Shown: piece by piece, positions 8,955 through 16,252 of the stretch
Layout: each line of letters starts with the position of its first letter
How positions within the stretch are numbered: position 1 is the first letter of the stretch
NCBI RefSeq assembly: GCF_023715505.1
Contig: NZ_JAMBOH010000011.1
Span: 1 to 64,000, forward strand
Origin: Neobacillus cucumis
GTDB taxonomy: Bacteria > Bacillota > Bacilli > Bacillales_B > DSM-18226
Length of the DNA: 64,000 nt
Reading direction: 5' to 3'
Translations under genes and position numbers: made by a program
Notes under the pieces: model-generated
The model's input: the letters and a program-made list of their open reading frames with translations, nothing else
Told to the model about the DNA's origin: nothing
Database searches by the model: none

Positions 8955-9517
8955 CGACACCACTCCCCCTCCCGCTTTAGGAGCTTTCCGTCTTCCCAGA
9001 AAAATTTATCGGTCTTAGCAGCATTCATGTATTGTTGGTAGTAATGGGCTGGAGGATCAGGAAAGTAAGATAGAATCGGTTTGGGGTCTATTAGCGGATG
9101 GACTTCGCCATATACATAGGTTCGGCAGCTGCTCCAGGGGTAATCTTCGGGGGATGAGACCATTCCGGCCTCTACCGGGTTTAGATGAATATATTTGCTG
9201 ACATCAATCTCATATTCGCGAGAGTTAAGAAGTTCATCACCATAGCGTTTTTCAAACACATGGCCAGTGAACTCATACTTTTTGTTAAAATATTTCGCGT
9301 ACTTGGTATTAAGATTTTTCATGATTATACTCAGAGGAGTTTCAAGCGTTTTCAACTGAAGATGGAGCTGAAAGGGGTAACGCATTCGTGTTTCTTCAAC
9401 AAGGTCGAGATATTTCTGATAATCCTCCTTTTCCAAAAACAACGCGCTCTTCCGGTTCCCCCTGCTCGTCACATGATACTTCGCCCCTTCAAACCACAAA
9501 CGGACATTTCTTACCAA
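8939..9517 (-). pseudogene. REP-associated tyrosine transposase (RAYT) missing its HUH motif
   Basis: The frame codes a Y1/IS200-like RAYT: AKYHVTSRGNRKSALF near the N-terminus, then KYAKYFNKKYEFTGHVFEKR, and the catalytic-Tyr helix DVSKYIHLNPVEAGMV. Between YPFQLH and LQLKTLETP the expected segment of about ten residues carrying the metal-binding His-x-His (normally like TNHIH) is absent, apparently through an in-frame deletion between short CAT/CTT-containing repeats. Without the HUH pair the protein should not cut DNA. I start it at TTG 9517, with GGAGTG upstream; a longer frame to 9595 reads through another REP. Its last 16 nt overlap the comM relic start. REP palindromes sit on both sides, as in REPtron loci. 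Confidence 0.8.
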
Positions 9518-9551
9518 TAAAATCACTCCCTTTTCCTTGATAAATAGATTC

Positions 9552-9616
9552 GGTGTCAGGCACCATTTCCTCGTTTCACACGATGAGAATAGCACATTCA
9601 GTGACAGGCACCTTTC
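9552..9616. repeat. two REP palindromes upstream of the RAYT gene
   Basis: GGTGTCAGGCACCATT (9552-9567) and AGTGACAGGCACCTTTC (9600-9616) flank the transposase on its 5' side, mirroring those on its 3' side. The pattern fits a RAYT gene surrounded by its substrate palindromes. Confidence 0.7.
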
Positions 9617-9850
9617 CCCTCTTCCCCATTATACAAATCTTTCTCATGCAAGCTCTTGATTTTTGAGGATGGTAACAAAATGTTCAAAGGTTTGGATTAA
9701 ATGAATCGCCCCCTGTTAACTTTACGGGGCTTTTGTCCTTTAAAGACGGCCAAGCTTGATTTTTACTATAAACGTATAAAAGGTCCTAAGTCTTAATATT
9801 TATGTATAAGGTAGAGGAAGTTACCCACACTTACTTTCAACGAAGGGGGA

Positions 9851-10114
9851 ATGTCTCTGAAAATTATAAGAATGACTCAGCGAATTATAGGTGTCATCCT
9901 CCTTGTGTACGGAGTCTACCTTATTTTCGGTACACAGGAGTTCTTCGGTACGATTTTAATTATCCTGGCCTTCTTAATCTTCCCAAGCCTAAATAAAGAA
10001 AAAAGAAAATCCCACAGTACTCAGAATAACTATAACAAACACAATCAAGAATCATCTTCCGACCATGATCATTTATACGAGAGCAGCAATTCAGCCGGAG
10101 AAAGCGGGGATTAA
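9851..10114 (+). CDS. small membrane protein of unknown function
   Basis: The 87-residue protein has one long or two short hydrophobic segments (about residues 10-45: RIIGVILLVYGVYLIFGTQ, then a second hydrophobic stretch) and a charged, Ser/His/Asn-rich cytoplasmic-type tail. I do not recognise a family. The ATG at 9851 lies only 1-2 nt after the AAGGGGGA site, which is too close. The CTG at 9857 or the ATG of MTQRIIG may be the actual start. The flanking genes are the RAYT relic and a ferritin-like protein on the other strand. Confidence 0.6.
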   Translation: MSLKIIRMTQRIIGVILLVYGVYLIFGTQEFFGTILIILAFLIFPSLNKEKRKSHSTQNNYNKHNQESSSDHDHLYESSNSAGESGD

Positions 10115-10142
10115 TCCTTTTCCTCCAAGCGCTCAAATCAAC

Positions 10143-10177
10143 AAAAAATGCCCCCATTTCAATTTCTCCGGGGGCAT
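10143..10177 (-). terminator. terminator between the small membrane protein and the ferritin-like gene
   Basis: ATGCCCCC and GGGGGCAT form an eight-pair stem followed on the minus strand by six Ts. It ends the ferritin-like gene and could also act for the convergent small gene. Confidence 0.8.
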
Positions 10178-10182
10178 TTACA

Positions 10183-10626
10183 CTATGATTTGGCTTTTGT
10201 AAAAAAATATAAAAACCATACAGCATGATTTTGTTCATCGACCGCCGCTCTTCTGAATGCCGCTTGAATCATCGGGTCAGTAGCCTTATCTGCGATTTCC
10301 ATATAAAAATCCACCGTTTTCTGTTCATCCTCGATCGCAAACTTTAAGCCTTTCACATAACTGTTTGGACATTCTTCCGTGATTTTCGGCTGAGGCGGGT
10401 GCCCCGTTAATCTTTGATAAATATGAACAAACTGTTGATAATGCCTGACCTCATCCTCACGAATCTCCAAAATCCGCTCCCGCTCTTTCTTGCTAGAAGC
10501 CAAATTGGCCAACCTTGCATAACATTCAATGGCGCTATATTCACCATTTATTGCCTGTTCAATTTCTTGAATCAAGACATTCGTCTGTCTATATACCGCA
10601 TCGTAATAATTCGTATATGGATACAT
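10183..10626 (-). CDS. ferritin-like (rubrerythrin-type) domain protein
   Basis: The 147-residue protein is predicted as a four-helix ferritin-like bundle. Candidate metal-ligand helices read INGEYSAIECY, REDEVRHYQQF (ExxH), IEDEQKTVDFY and VDEQNHAVWF, the paired Glu/ExxH pattern of di-iron carriers. It lacks the rubredoxin domain of true rubrerythrin. Bacillus has several such short proteins, some associated with spores (YhjR-like), but I cannot assign this one a role. The ATG at 10626 is preceded by AGGAGGTCCCC. It is monocistronic, with terminators on both sides. Confidence 0.75.
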   Translation of the reverse strand: MYPYTNYYDAVYRQTNVLIQEIEQAINGEYSAIECYARLANLASSKKERERILEIREDEVRHYQQFVHIYQRLTGHPPQPKITEECPNSYVKGLKFAIEDEQKTVDFYMEIADKATDPMIQAAFRRAAVDEQNHAVWFLYFFTKAKS

Positions 10627-10721
10627 AGGGGACCTCCTAATTTTTCTCCTTATTCATTCTATGAATAATCCTTAATTAGGTGTCTGCCCTTACAATCCAG
10701 CTGCACATGATCAAACATAAA

Positions 10722-10770
10722 AAAAGCCGCGATTTACCGGAGGATTTCCCCAAATAAGCCACGGCTTGGT
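10722..10770 (-). terminator. terminator of gtaB
   Basis: On the minus strand AAGCCGTGG pairs with TCGCGGCTT, with an internal bulged stretch, followed by seven Ts, just past the gtaB stop codon. Confidence 0.65.
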
Positions 10771-10782
10771 GCATGAGACCAT

Positions 10783-11688
10783 TTACACTTCCTGGATGTT
10801 GATATTCGGATTGTTTTCGTGTTCTTTGATGAGTTCCTTTAGGAATTGAATGAGTTCGTCTTGGAGTTCTTCTTGCTGCAAGGCGAATTCGACGGTCGTT
10901 TTGACGAAGCCGATTTTTTCACCGACATCGAACCGTTTTCCTTCAAAGTCATAAGCAAACACGCGTTGAATTTGGTTGAGCTTATGAATCGCATCGGTTA
11001 ACTGAATTTCACCGCCAGCTCCTGCTTCCTGCTGATCTAGATACAAAAAGATCTCAGGAGTTAAGATATATCTCCCCATGATCGCAAGATTAGAAGGAGC
11101 TGTTCCTGGAGCTGGCTTTTCAACAAAATGTTTAACCTGATAACGTCTGCCTTCCTGCTCAAACGGGTCCACAATGCCATATCGGTGAGTCTCATCTTGT
11201 GGTACATGCTGAACCCCGATGATGGAGGAGAACGTCGCTTCATATTGATCAATTAACTGCTTTAAACAAGGTGTCTCACTTTGAACAATATCATCACCCA
11301 GCAGAACCGCAAATGGTTCATCGCCAATAAAGTTGCGCGCACACCAAACGGCATGACCCAGCCCCTTAGGCTCCTTCTGACGAATATAGTGAATATCCGC
11401 AAGGTTAGAGGTATAATTCACTTTACTTAATAGATCCCATTTTTCTTTTTCCATTAAATTTTTCTCAAGCTCAGGGGCAAAATCAAAGTGGTCCTCAATC
11501 GCACGTTTCCCTTTACCTGTGACGATAATAATATCCTCAATCCCCGAAGCAATGGCTTCTTCAACAATATATTGTATCGTTGGCTTATCCACGATTGGCA
11601 GCATTTCTTTAGGCATGGCTTTCGTCGCTGGTAAAAAACGTGTCCCCAGCCCAGCCGCCGGGATAATTGCTTTACGAACTTTTTTCAC
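10783..11688 (-). CDS. gtaB: UTP-glucose-1-phosphate uridylyltransferase
   Basis: The 301-residue protein is full-length GtaB/GalU. It shows the nucleotide-binding [19 protein letters not shown], the sugar-phosphate region [26 protein letters not shown] and [10 protein letters not shown]. It makes UDP-glucose in the cytoplasm for wall teichoic acid and glycolipid glucosylation and feeds the two GalE enzymes in this window. The ATG has AGGAGAGATAGCTG upstream. It is monocistronic with its own terminator. The paralogue at 3221-4024 is shorter and sits with a glycosyltransferase, so this copy is the likelier housekeeping enzyme. Confidence 0.95.
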   Translation of the reverse strand: MKKVRKAIIPAAGLGTRFLPATKAMPKEMLPIVDKPTIQYIVEEAIASGIEDIIIVTGKGKRAIEDHFDFAPELEKNLMEKEKWDLLSKVNYTSNLADIHYIRQKEPKGLGHAVWCARNFIGDEPFAVLLGDDIVQSETPCLKQLIDQYEATFSSIIGVQHVPQDETHRYGIVDPFEQEGRRYQVKHFVEKPAPGTAPSNLAIMGRYILTPEIFLYLDQQEAGAGGEIQLTDAIHKLNQIQRVFAYDFEGKRFDVGEKIGFVKTTVEFALQQEELQDELIQFLKELIKEHENNPNINIQEV

Positions 11689-12040
11689 AGCTATCTCTCC
11701 TTCACATCATTTCATCATATGTATAATGATAACAATATTTCTAACTATTCTCCAAAAATCGACTGAATTAATTATATCATAAAATAGGGCCTAAACACCC
11801 AATTCGGTTGACGGCCCCCCATTAGGTGTATCCTTCCACATTTCTCTTATCAATCCCATCTAAGGCATCCTGAAACTCCTCAAACGTAATCGATTCACTG
11901 ATAAATAATCCACAGGTCCCTTCCAAAAGTGTAACCTAAACTACTATAGCTATCAATAACCTGTAATCGCCTAATACCAGTAATGGTAAATCTAAAAAAA
12001 GCAATGCACCGTTAAAATGGTCCATTGCTTTTTGACTAAA
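11689..12040. other. intergenic region with a short coding relic
   Basis: Between gtaB and galE a minus-strand frame at 11822-11935 reads LEGTCGLFISESITFEEFQD and continues to a stop, with an upstream in-frame stop and no start or Shine-Dalgarno. Its amphipathic, protein-like composition suggests the tail of a lost gene, but I cannot name it. The remainder is the gtaB promoter region and the galE terminator. Confidence 0.35.
11993..12029 (-). terminator. terminator of galE (first copy)
   Basis: AGCAATGGACC and GGTGCATTGCT form an eleven-pair stem with one mismatch on the minus strand, followed by seven Ts. Confidence 0.8.
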
Positions 12041-13018
12041 TTAATATAGTTGATTCTGATGCCATTTCCAGGCATCGGCAATAATTTTCTCAAGATTGCG
12101 TTCCGCTTTCCAGCCAAGTTCTGTAAAAATTTTATTAGAAGAAGCTATTAATCTAGCAGGATCCCCGGCACGGCGGTCCGCCATTTCTACATTCGCCTTA
12201 ATCCCCGTAACTCGCTCGCACGTTTCAATGACTTCTTTAACAGAATAGCCAAGACCGTTGCCTAAATTATATGTCTCAGCGGATTTCTCCCCTGATAATA
12301 AAGTTTCCAAGGCAAGAATATGAGCATGTGCTAAATCGGTGACATGGATATAATCGCGGATGCATGTACCATCCTCTGTATCATAATCAGAGCCAAACAC
12401 AGAGATTTTTTCCCTAGTCCCCAACAACTGCTGAAGAATAATCGGAATTAAATGTGTTTCCGGGTCATGACTTTCGCCAATGGCCGCAGATTGATGGGCA
12501 CCTGCCGCATTAAAGTAACGCAGCACAACATAATTCAATCCATACGATTTTGAAAAATCAGCCAGCATCTGCTCAACCATTAACTTAGATTGTCCATAAG
12601 GATTAATCGGTGCAGTTTTGCTCTCTTCATCAATCAACTTCACATCAGGAATACCATATGTAGCAGCAGTAGAAGAAAAAATAAAGTTTTTCACTTTAAA
12701 TTTAATCATCACTTTTAACAATGTTAAGGTAGAAGCCACATTATTTTCATAGTATTTCAATGGATCTATAACAGACTCTCCGACCAAGCTATAAGCAGCA
12801 AAGTGCATAACGGCTTTAATAGGATAACTTCTGAACACCATTTGCAGGTCTTCCTCATTACCGAGGTCCCCTTTTACAAAAATGGCCCTTTTATCAACCG
12901 CGTCACGATGGCCAGTTGATAGGTTGTCCAGTACTACAACATCCTCTTTTTCTACTAATTCCTTTACGAGATGGCTACCAATGTAACCAGCTCCGCCAAC
13001 GACGAGAATCATATTCAT
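12041..13018 (-). CDS. galE: UDP-glucose 4-epimerase (first copy)
   Basis: The 325-residue short-chain dehydrogenase-type protein has the NAD-binding GGAGYIGSH loop, the catalytic SSTAATYG and YGQSK (Tyr-x-x-x-Lys), RYFNAAGAH, and RDYIHVTDLA, all diagnostic of GalE. It interconverts UDP-glucose and UDP-galactose. With gtaB upstream (about 350 nt, separate terminator) it belongs to UDP-sugar supply. A second galE lies at 22496-23509, with only moderate resemblance judged by eye, so the two are unlikely to be a recent duplication. The ATG at 13018 is weakly spaced from AAGGGG. Confidence 0.93.
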   Translation of the reverse strand: MNMILVVGGAGYIGSHLVKELVEKEDVVVLDNLSTGHRDAVDKRAIFVKGDLGNEEDLQMVFRSYPIKAVMHFAAYSLVGESVIDPLKYYENNVASTLTLLKVMIKFKVKNFIFSSTAATYGIPDVKLIDEESKTAPINPYGQSKLMVEQMLADFSKSYGLNYVVLRYFNAAGAHQSAAIGESHDPETHLIPIILQQLLGTREKISVFGSDYDTEDGTCIRDYIHVTDLAHAHILALETLLSGEKSAETYNLGNGLGYSVKEVIETCERVTGIKANVEMADRRAGDPARLIASSNKIFTELGWKAERNLEKIIADAWKWHQNQLY

Positions 13019-13114
13019 TTCCCCTTAGCTAGAATTAAAAACCTTTTCTATTATAACATTATTCAAAAAAAACAGCTCACATCGAGGTATTAACAATATT
13101 TACCTACCAATTAA

Positions 13115-13296
13115 GAAAAGCGGAGGCGCCCTGGTCATCGGCGTATGGCCTGGAGCGCTCCAACTGAGATAAAGGAAACACGAAGAGCGATAGTGATTCG
13201 ATGTTGACCTATCGTAGGGCGGAGAGCGAAGGCGTCTCGCTGCTAGGGCGCTGGAGCTAGACAATTCTCAAAGTTAAAAACTTTTATACTTTCTCA
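13115..13296 (+). repeat. modular palindromic repeat, copy 1
   Basis: This copy begins GAAAAGCGGAGGCGCCCTGG and ends with GGGCGCTGGAGCTAGACAAT followed by a tail CAAAGTTAAAAACTTTTATA. The ends can pair (GCGCC with GGCGC). The middle differs from the other copies and holds its own inverted segments (GCGATAG...CTATCG). It lies between the galE start and the amtB terminator. Confidence 0.75.
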
Positions 13297-13330
13297 CAAA
13301 AAAAGGCCGGATCCCAATGAATCCAGCCTT
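13297..13330 (-). terminator. terminator of the glnK-amtB operon
   Basis: AAGGCTGGAT and ATCCGGCCTT form a stem with one mismatch on the minus strand, followed by seven Ts, four bases after the amtB stop codon. Confidence 0.85.
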
Positions 13331-13334
13331 CTTC

Positions 13335-14651
13335 TTAAAATGAATCCCCTGTTTTTACTTTAGTAGCAGAGGGCGGAGCTACCGTAATCCCTGTTGTCTC
13401 TTCAAAATTGAACAAGCTCGCCGGGATATCCGTAAACCGCTCCAACTCGTTATACGCCGGAATGCCATGGTAAGACATATCCAAGCCCTCTTCTTCTTCT
13501 CGCTCAGTAGCGCGGAGGCCAACCGTCTTTTCACATACCTTCGCCATAAACGTCCCGCCAATTAAACCCCAAGCCATTACAACAACCGCGCCTAATAGCT
13601 GAACAAGGAGGAGTGAAACATGACCAGTTGTCAATAAACCGTCCGTTTTATCAAACAATCCAACCGCAATCGTTCCAAATATCCCGCCAAAACCATGAAC
13701 AGCCACGGCGCCAACTGGATCATCTACCTTTAAATAATCAACAAAAAGCGTAGCATAAATGACCAATATACCACTAACCGCTCCGATGATAACAGAAGAC
13801 CATTCCGAAACATACGCACACCCTGCCGTAATGGCAACCAATCCTGCTAACACACCATTAATCGTCATACTCGGGTCTGCTTTACCGAATTTTTTCATCG
13901 TTAAAAATAAGGCAGCTGAACCGCCGCTCGCGCCAGCAAGCATCGTATTAATCGCAACCGGTGCAAGCGCAGGACTCGATGCATCCAATGTACTTCCGGC
14001 ATTAAAAGCAAACCATCCAAACCAAAGAATAAAGGCACCTGCCGAAGCTAACGGGATGTTACTTGGCGCAAATACATTCACACTGCCATCGGAATTAAAC
14101 CGGCCTTTCCTCGGCCCGAGCCATTTCGCCATTGCCAATGCCGCAAAGCCGCCGACCGCATGGATCGCCGCCGAACCCGAAAAATCCTTCATCCCAAGCT
14201 TAGCTAACCAGCCGTCACTATTCCAGATCCAGTGGCCGCTCATAGGATAGATCACAATACAGATGAGTGCTGCCGTTACCACATAGGCTTTGAAATTCAT
14301 GCGCTCGGCAACTGCGCCTGAAATAATCGATATGCTCGCAACCGCAAAACCCATTTGAAAAAGAACAAAGGCGGTACTAGGCAAATGAACAGCAAGGTGG
14401 ATTTTTTCAGGACTTCCAAACAAATTGGTCCCGATGAATCCAAAGGCATCTTTCCCGAACATAACACCAAATCCAACCACCCAAAACGCCAAGGCTCCTA
14501 TCGTTAGGTCAACGAAAATTTTCATGGTCACATTCACCGCATTTTTCGTTCGGACAAATCCGGCCTCCAGTAAGCTAAATCCTCCCTCCATAAATAATAC
14601 CATTGCCGCTGCCAAAACAATCCAAACTGTATTGATATACGTCAGTACCAT
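13335..14651 (-). CDS. amtB: ammonium transporter AmtB (NrgA)
   Basis: The 438-residue protein is an Amt/Rh channel with about eleven membrane helices. Signature regions are GGFSLLEAGFVRTKNAVN near the N-terminus, the first pore histidine in SAAIHAVGGFAALA, and the second in VAVHGFGGIFGTIAVG. It conducts ammonia/ammonium across the cytoplasmic membrane and is normally controlled by the GlnK protein encoded just upstream. The start ATG overlaps the glnK stop by one base (TAATG), which indicates translational coupling. The C-terminal cytoplasmic tail contains the MSYHGIPAY region that contacts GlnK in relatives. Confidence 0.95.
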   Translation of the reverse strand: MVLTYINTVWIVLAAAMVLFMEGGFSLLEAGFVRTKNAVNVTMKIFVDLTIGALAFWVVGFGVMFGKDAFGFIGTNLFGSPEKIHLAVHLPSTAFVLFQMGFAVASISIISGAVAERMNFKAYVVTAALICIVIYPMSGHWIWNSDGWLAKLGMKDFSGSAAIHAVGGFAALAMAKWLGPRKGRFNSDGSVNVFAPSNIPLASAGAFILWFGWFAFNAGSTLDASSPALAPVAINTMLAGASGGSAALFLTMKKFGKADPSMTINGVLAGLVAITAGCAYVSEWSSVIIGAVSGILVIYATLFVDYLKVDDPVGAVAVHGFGGIFGTIAVGLFDKTDGLLTTGHVSLLLVQLLGAVVVMAWGLIGGTFMAKVCEKTVGLRATEREEEEGLDMSYHGIPAYNELERFTDIPASLFNFEETTGITVAPPSATKVKTGDSF

Positions 14652-15016
14652 TATAGTCCCTCCTCCCGGTTTACTAGATCATCAATATCATCATCAAATT
14701 TCCCCGTCCGAATGTTATAGGCTTCTAGAATCGGATAAACATAGATTTTCCCATCGCCCTCTTCTCCGGTCTGTGCCGCCTTTACAATCGTCTCAATCGT
14801 GGATTCCACTAAATAATCGGAAAGAACAATTTCTAATTTCACTTTAGGGTGCAGCGTCACTTGATAATTTTTCCCGCGATACACACCTTTTGTATCCTTT
14901 TGTTTTCCTCGTCCCACTACCTGAGAAACGGTAAAACCTGTGATGCCGATACTCTTTAAACCCTTAATTGTCTCAGTGAGCCTTTCGGGCCTGATGATTG
15001 CCTCTATTTTCTTCAT
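14651..15016 (-). CDS. glnK: P-II nitrogen regulatory protein GlnK (NrgB)
   Basis: The 121-residue protein starts KKIEAIIRPERLTETIKGL and has the T-loop with Tyr51 (KGVYRGKNYQV), followed by the EIVLSD and GDGKIYVYP signatures of P-II proteins. In Bacillus relatives it senses 2-oxoglutarate/ATP and binds AmtB and TnrA; uridylylation is not expected in this phylum. The C-terminal tail (GKFDDDIDDLVNREEGL) is longer than in E. coli. The ATG has GGAGGTG upstream. A perfect TnrA/GlnR box lies immediately upstream of that site, and amtB follows with a one-base overlap. Confidence 0.95.
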   Translation of the reverse strand: MKKIEAIIRPERLTETIKGLKSIGITGFTVSQVVGRGKQKDTKGVYRGKNYQVTLHPKVKLEIVLSDYLVESTIETIVKAAQTGEEGDGKIYVYPILEAYNIRTGKFDDDIDDLVNREEGL

Positions 15017-15029
15017 GGAAACACCTCCA

Positions 15030-15069
15030 TGTTATATTTCCTAACATCAATATGATAAAATATATAACA
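15030..15069. promoter_or_regulatory. tandem TnrA/GlnR boxes upstream of glnK-amtB
   Basis: TGTTATATTTCCTAACA (15030-15046) fits the TGTNA-N7-TNACA consensus perfectly. TGATAAAATATATAACA (15053-15069) fits with one mismatch. Their centres are 23 bp apart, about two helical turns. The perfect box lies next to the Shine-Dalgarno, close enough to the gene to suggest repression, while the outer one could serve activation. Nitrogen control of this operon is expected from Bacillus. Confidence 0.75.
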
Positions 15070-15152
15070 TTTCTATCCCCGACGTCAATTAATATTTTTA
15101 ACCAATTTTTATATTCTGAATTATTTTAAAAAGGGTATGTTTGTAAAATTTA

Positions 15153-15180
15153 GCCAACTAATTGAAGTTGGCTTTTTTTG
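15153..15180 (+). terminator. orphan plus-strand terminator hairpin
   Basis: AGCCAACT and AGTTGGCT form a perfect eight-pair stem followed by seven Ts. No plus-strand gene lies upstream; it sits in the divergent region between glnK and cwlC. It may terminate a short leader or small RNA, or be a relic. Confidence 0.5.
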
Positions 15181-15262
15181 TGTTTAATGGCAAATGCACA
15201 AGCCCGATGACAGCTTATCCCATATGATGATTTGAATGCACTTTTATAAAGGAGGAGATAAG

Positions 15263-16063
15263 ATGAAACTTTATTTGGATCCAGGCCATGGAGGTAATGA
15301 CCCTGGGGCCCAAGGGAGTGGTTTAAACGAAAAAGACGTAACATTAGATATTGCCCTTAAATTGCGGTCCATCTTACTCAATAACTATCAAGATATTGAA
15401 ATAAAAATGAGCCGGACGACCGATATCACGAAAAGCTTGAGTGAAAGGACCAATGAGGCAAACAGCTGGGGCGCCGACTATTATCTGGCGATCCACATCA
15501 ATGCCGGCGGAGGGTCTGCCCAAGGATATGAAGATTATATTTACAGCGGCCTCTCAGACACATCCACCTCGGCAAAATATCAGGATATCATTCATGCTGA
15601 GGTCATGAAATTAAATCAATTAAAAGACCGCGGCCAGAAAAAAGCCAACTTTCACGTCTTACGTGAATCGAACATGGCGTCCCTATTATCGGAAAATGGT
15701 TTTATCGATAATTCCCATGACGCTGCTTTAATGAAGCAATCCAGCTGGCGTCAAAACGTGGCCCAAGGCCATGCCAACGGGATTGCGAGCGCGTTCAATC
15801 TTAAAAGAAAACCGGCCGATCCTGGGACAGGCACCCTATACAAGGTCATTGCCGGATCGTTTCAAGCAAGAGAAAACGCCGATGAACGGGTAGCCTTCCT
15901 TTCCTCTAAGGGAATTGATTCATTTGTGACTACAGTCACGATTTCCGGTCAAACCTGGTATCGTGTACAAGCAGGGGCCTATGCCAACCGGGAAAATGCG
16001 GAAGACCGTTTAGACGAGCTGAAGCGGACAGGCATTACCGATGCGTTTATTATTGCCGAATAA
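15263..16063 (+). CDS. cwlC: N-acetylmuramoyl-L-alanine amidase, CwlC-like, with SPOR domain
   Basis: The 266-residue protein has an Amidase_3 domain (LDPGHGGNDPGAQGSGLNEK at the start with a zinc His, a zinc-type Glu in the LNEK segment, YLAIHINAGGG, and the catalytic-type Glu in SLLSENGFID), then a C-terminal SPOR/peptidoglycan-binding region with the repeated YKVIAGSF and YRVQAGAY strands. As in B. subtilis CwlC there is no signal peptide. That family acts late in sporulation to dissolve the mother-cell wall. The ATG at 15263 follows AAAGGAGGAG; an upstream in-frame start is not supported. It is monocistronic with a terminator. A sigma-K promoter is expected, but I could not place one with confidence. 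Confidence 0.9.
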   Translation: MKLYLDPGHGGNDPGAQGSGLNEKDVTLDIALKLRSILLNNYQDIEIKMSRTTDITKSLSERTNEANSWGADYYLAIHINAGGGSAQGYEDYIYSGLSDTSTSAKYQDIIHAEVMKLNQLKDRGQKKANFHVLRESNMASLLSENGFIDNSHDAALMKQSSWRQNVAQGHANGIASAFNLKRKPADPGTGTLYKVIAGSFQARENADERVAFLSSKGIDSFVTTVTISGQTWYRVQAGAYANRENAEDRLDELKRTGITDAFIIAE

Positions 16064-16077
16064 TTTTTTGGAATGAT

Positions 16078-16106
16078 CCTTCATCACTATGATGAGGGGC
16101 TTTTCT
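16078..16106 (+). terminator. terminator of cwlC
   Basis: CCTTCATC pairs with GATGAGGGG around ACTAT and is followed by CTTTTCTTTT. Confidence 0.75.
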
Positions 16107-16196
16107 TTTGCTAACTTTAAAATTTTTATGACAATAACCCTACTTAGCCTAAGTCAAAATAGGAAAAAATAAAGTTTACCTCTTGATAGTCGCAAT

Positions 16197-16239
16197 AAAA
16201 ACGAATATTATAGTAAAGTTGCTAAAAATTGTTCGTATT
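16197..16239. promoter_or_regulatory. candidate PurR box pair upstream of the purine permease
   Basis: AAAAACGAATATT (16197-16209) and, inverted, AATACGAACAATT (16227-16239) resemble the PurBox consensus with its CGAAC core. They are convergently arranged with 17 bp between them, as PurR box pairs usually are. They lie just upstream of the Shine-Dalgarno of a hypoxanthine/guanine permease, a known class of PurR target in Bacillus. Confidence 0.55.
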
Positions 16240-16252
16240 TCGGAGGATTCTA

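Noticed and set aside
15826..15840. GACAGGCACC match inside cwlC as a REP
   Set aside because: Only half of the palindrome is present, and it is ordinary coding sequence in the linker of the amidase.
16100..16252. Purine riboswitch upstream of the permease gene
   Set aside because: No aptamer core elements are visible, whereas PurR box-like inverted sites are.
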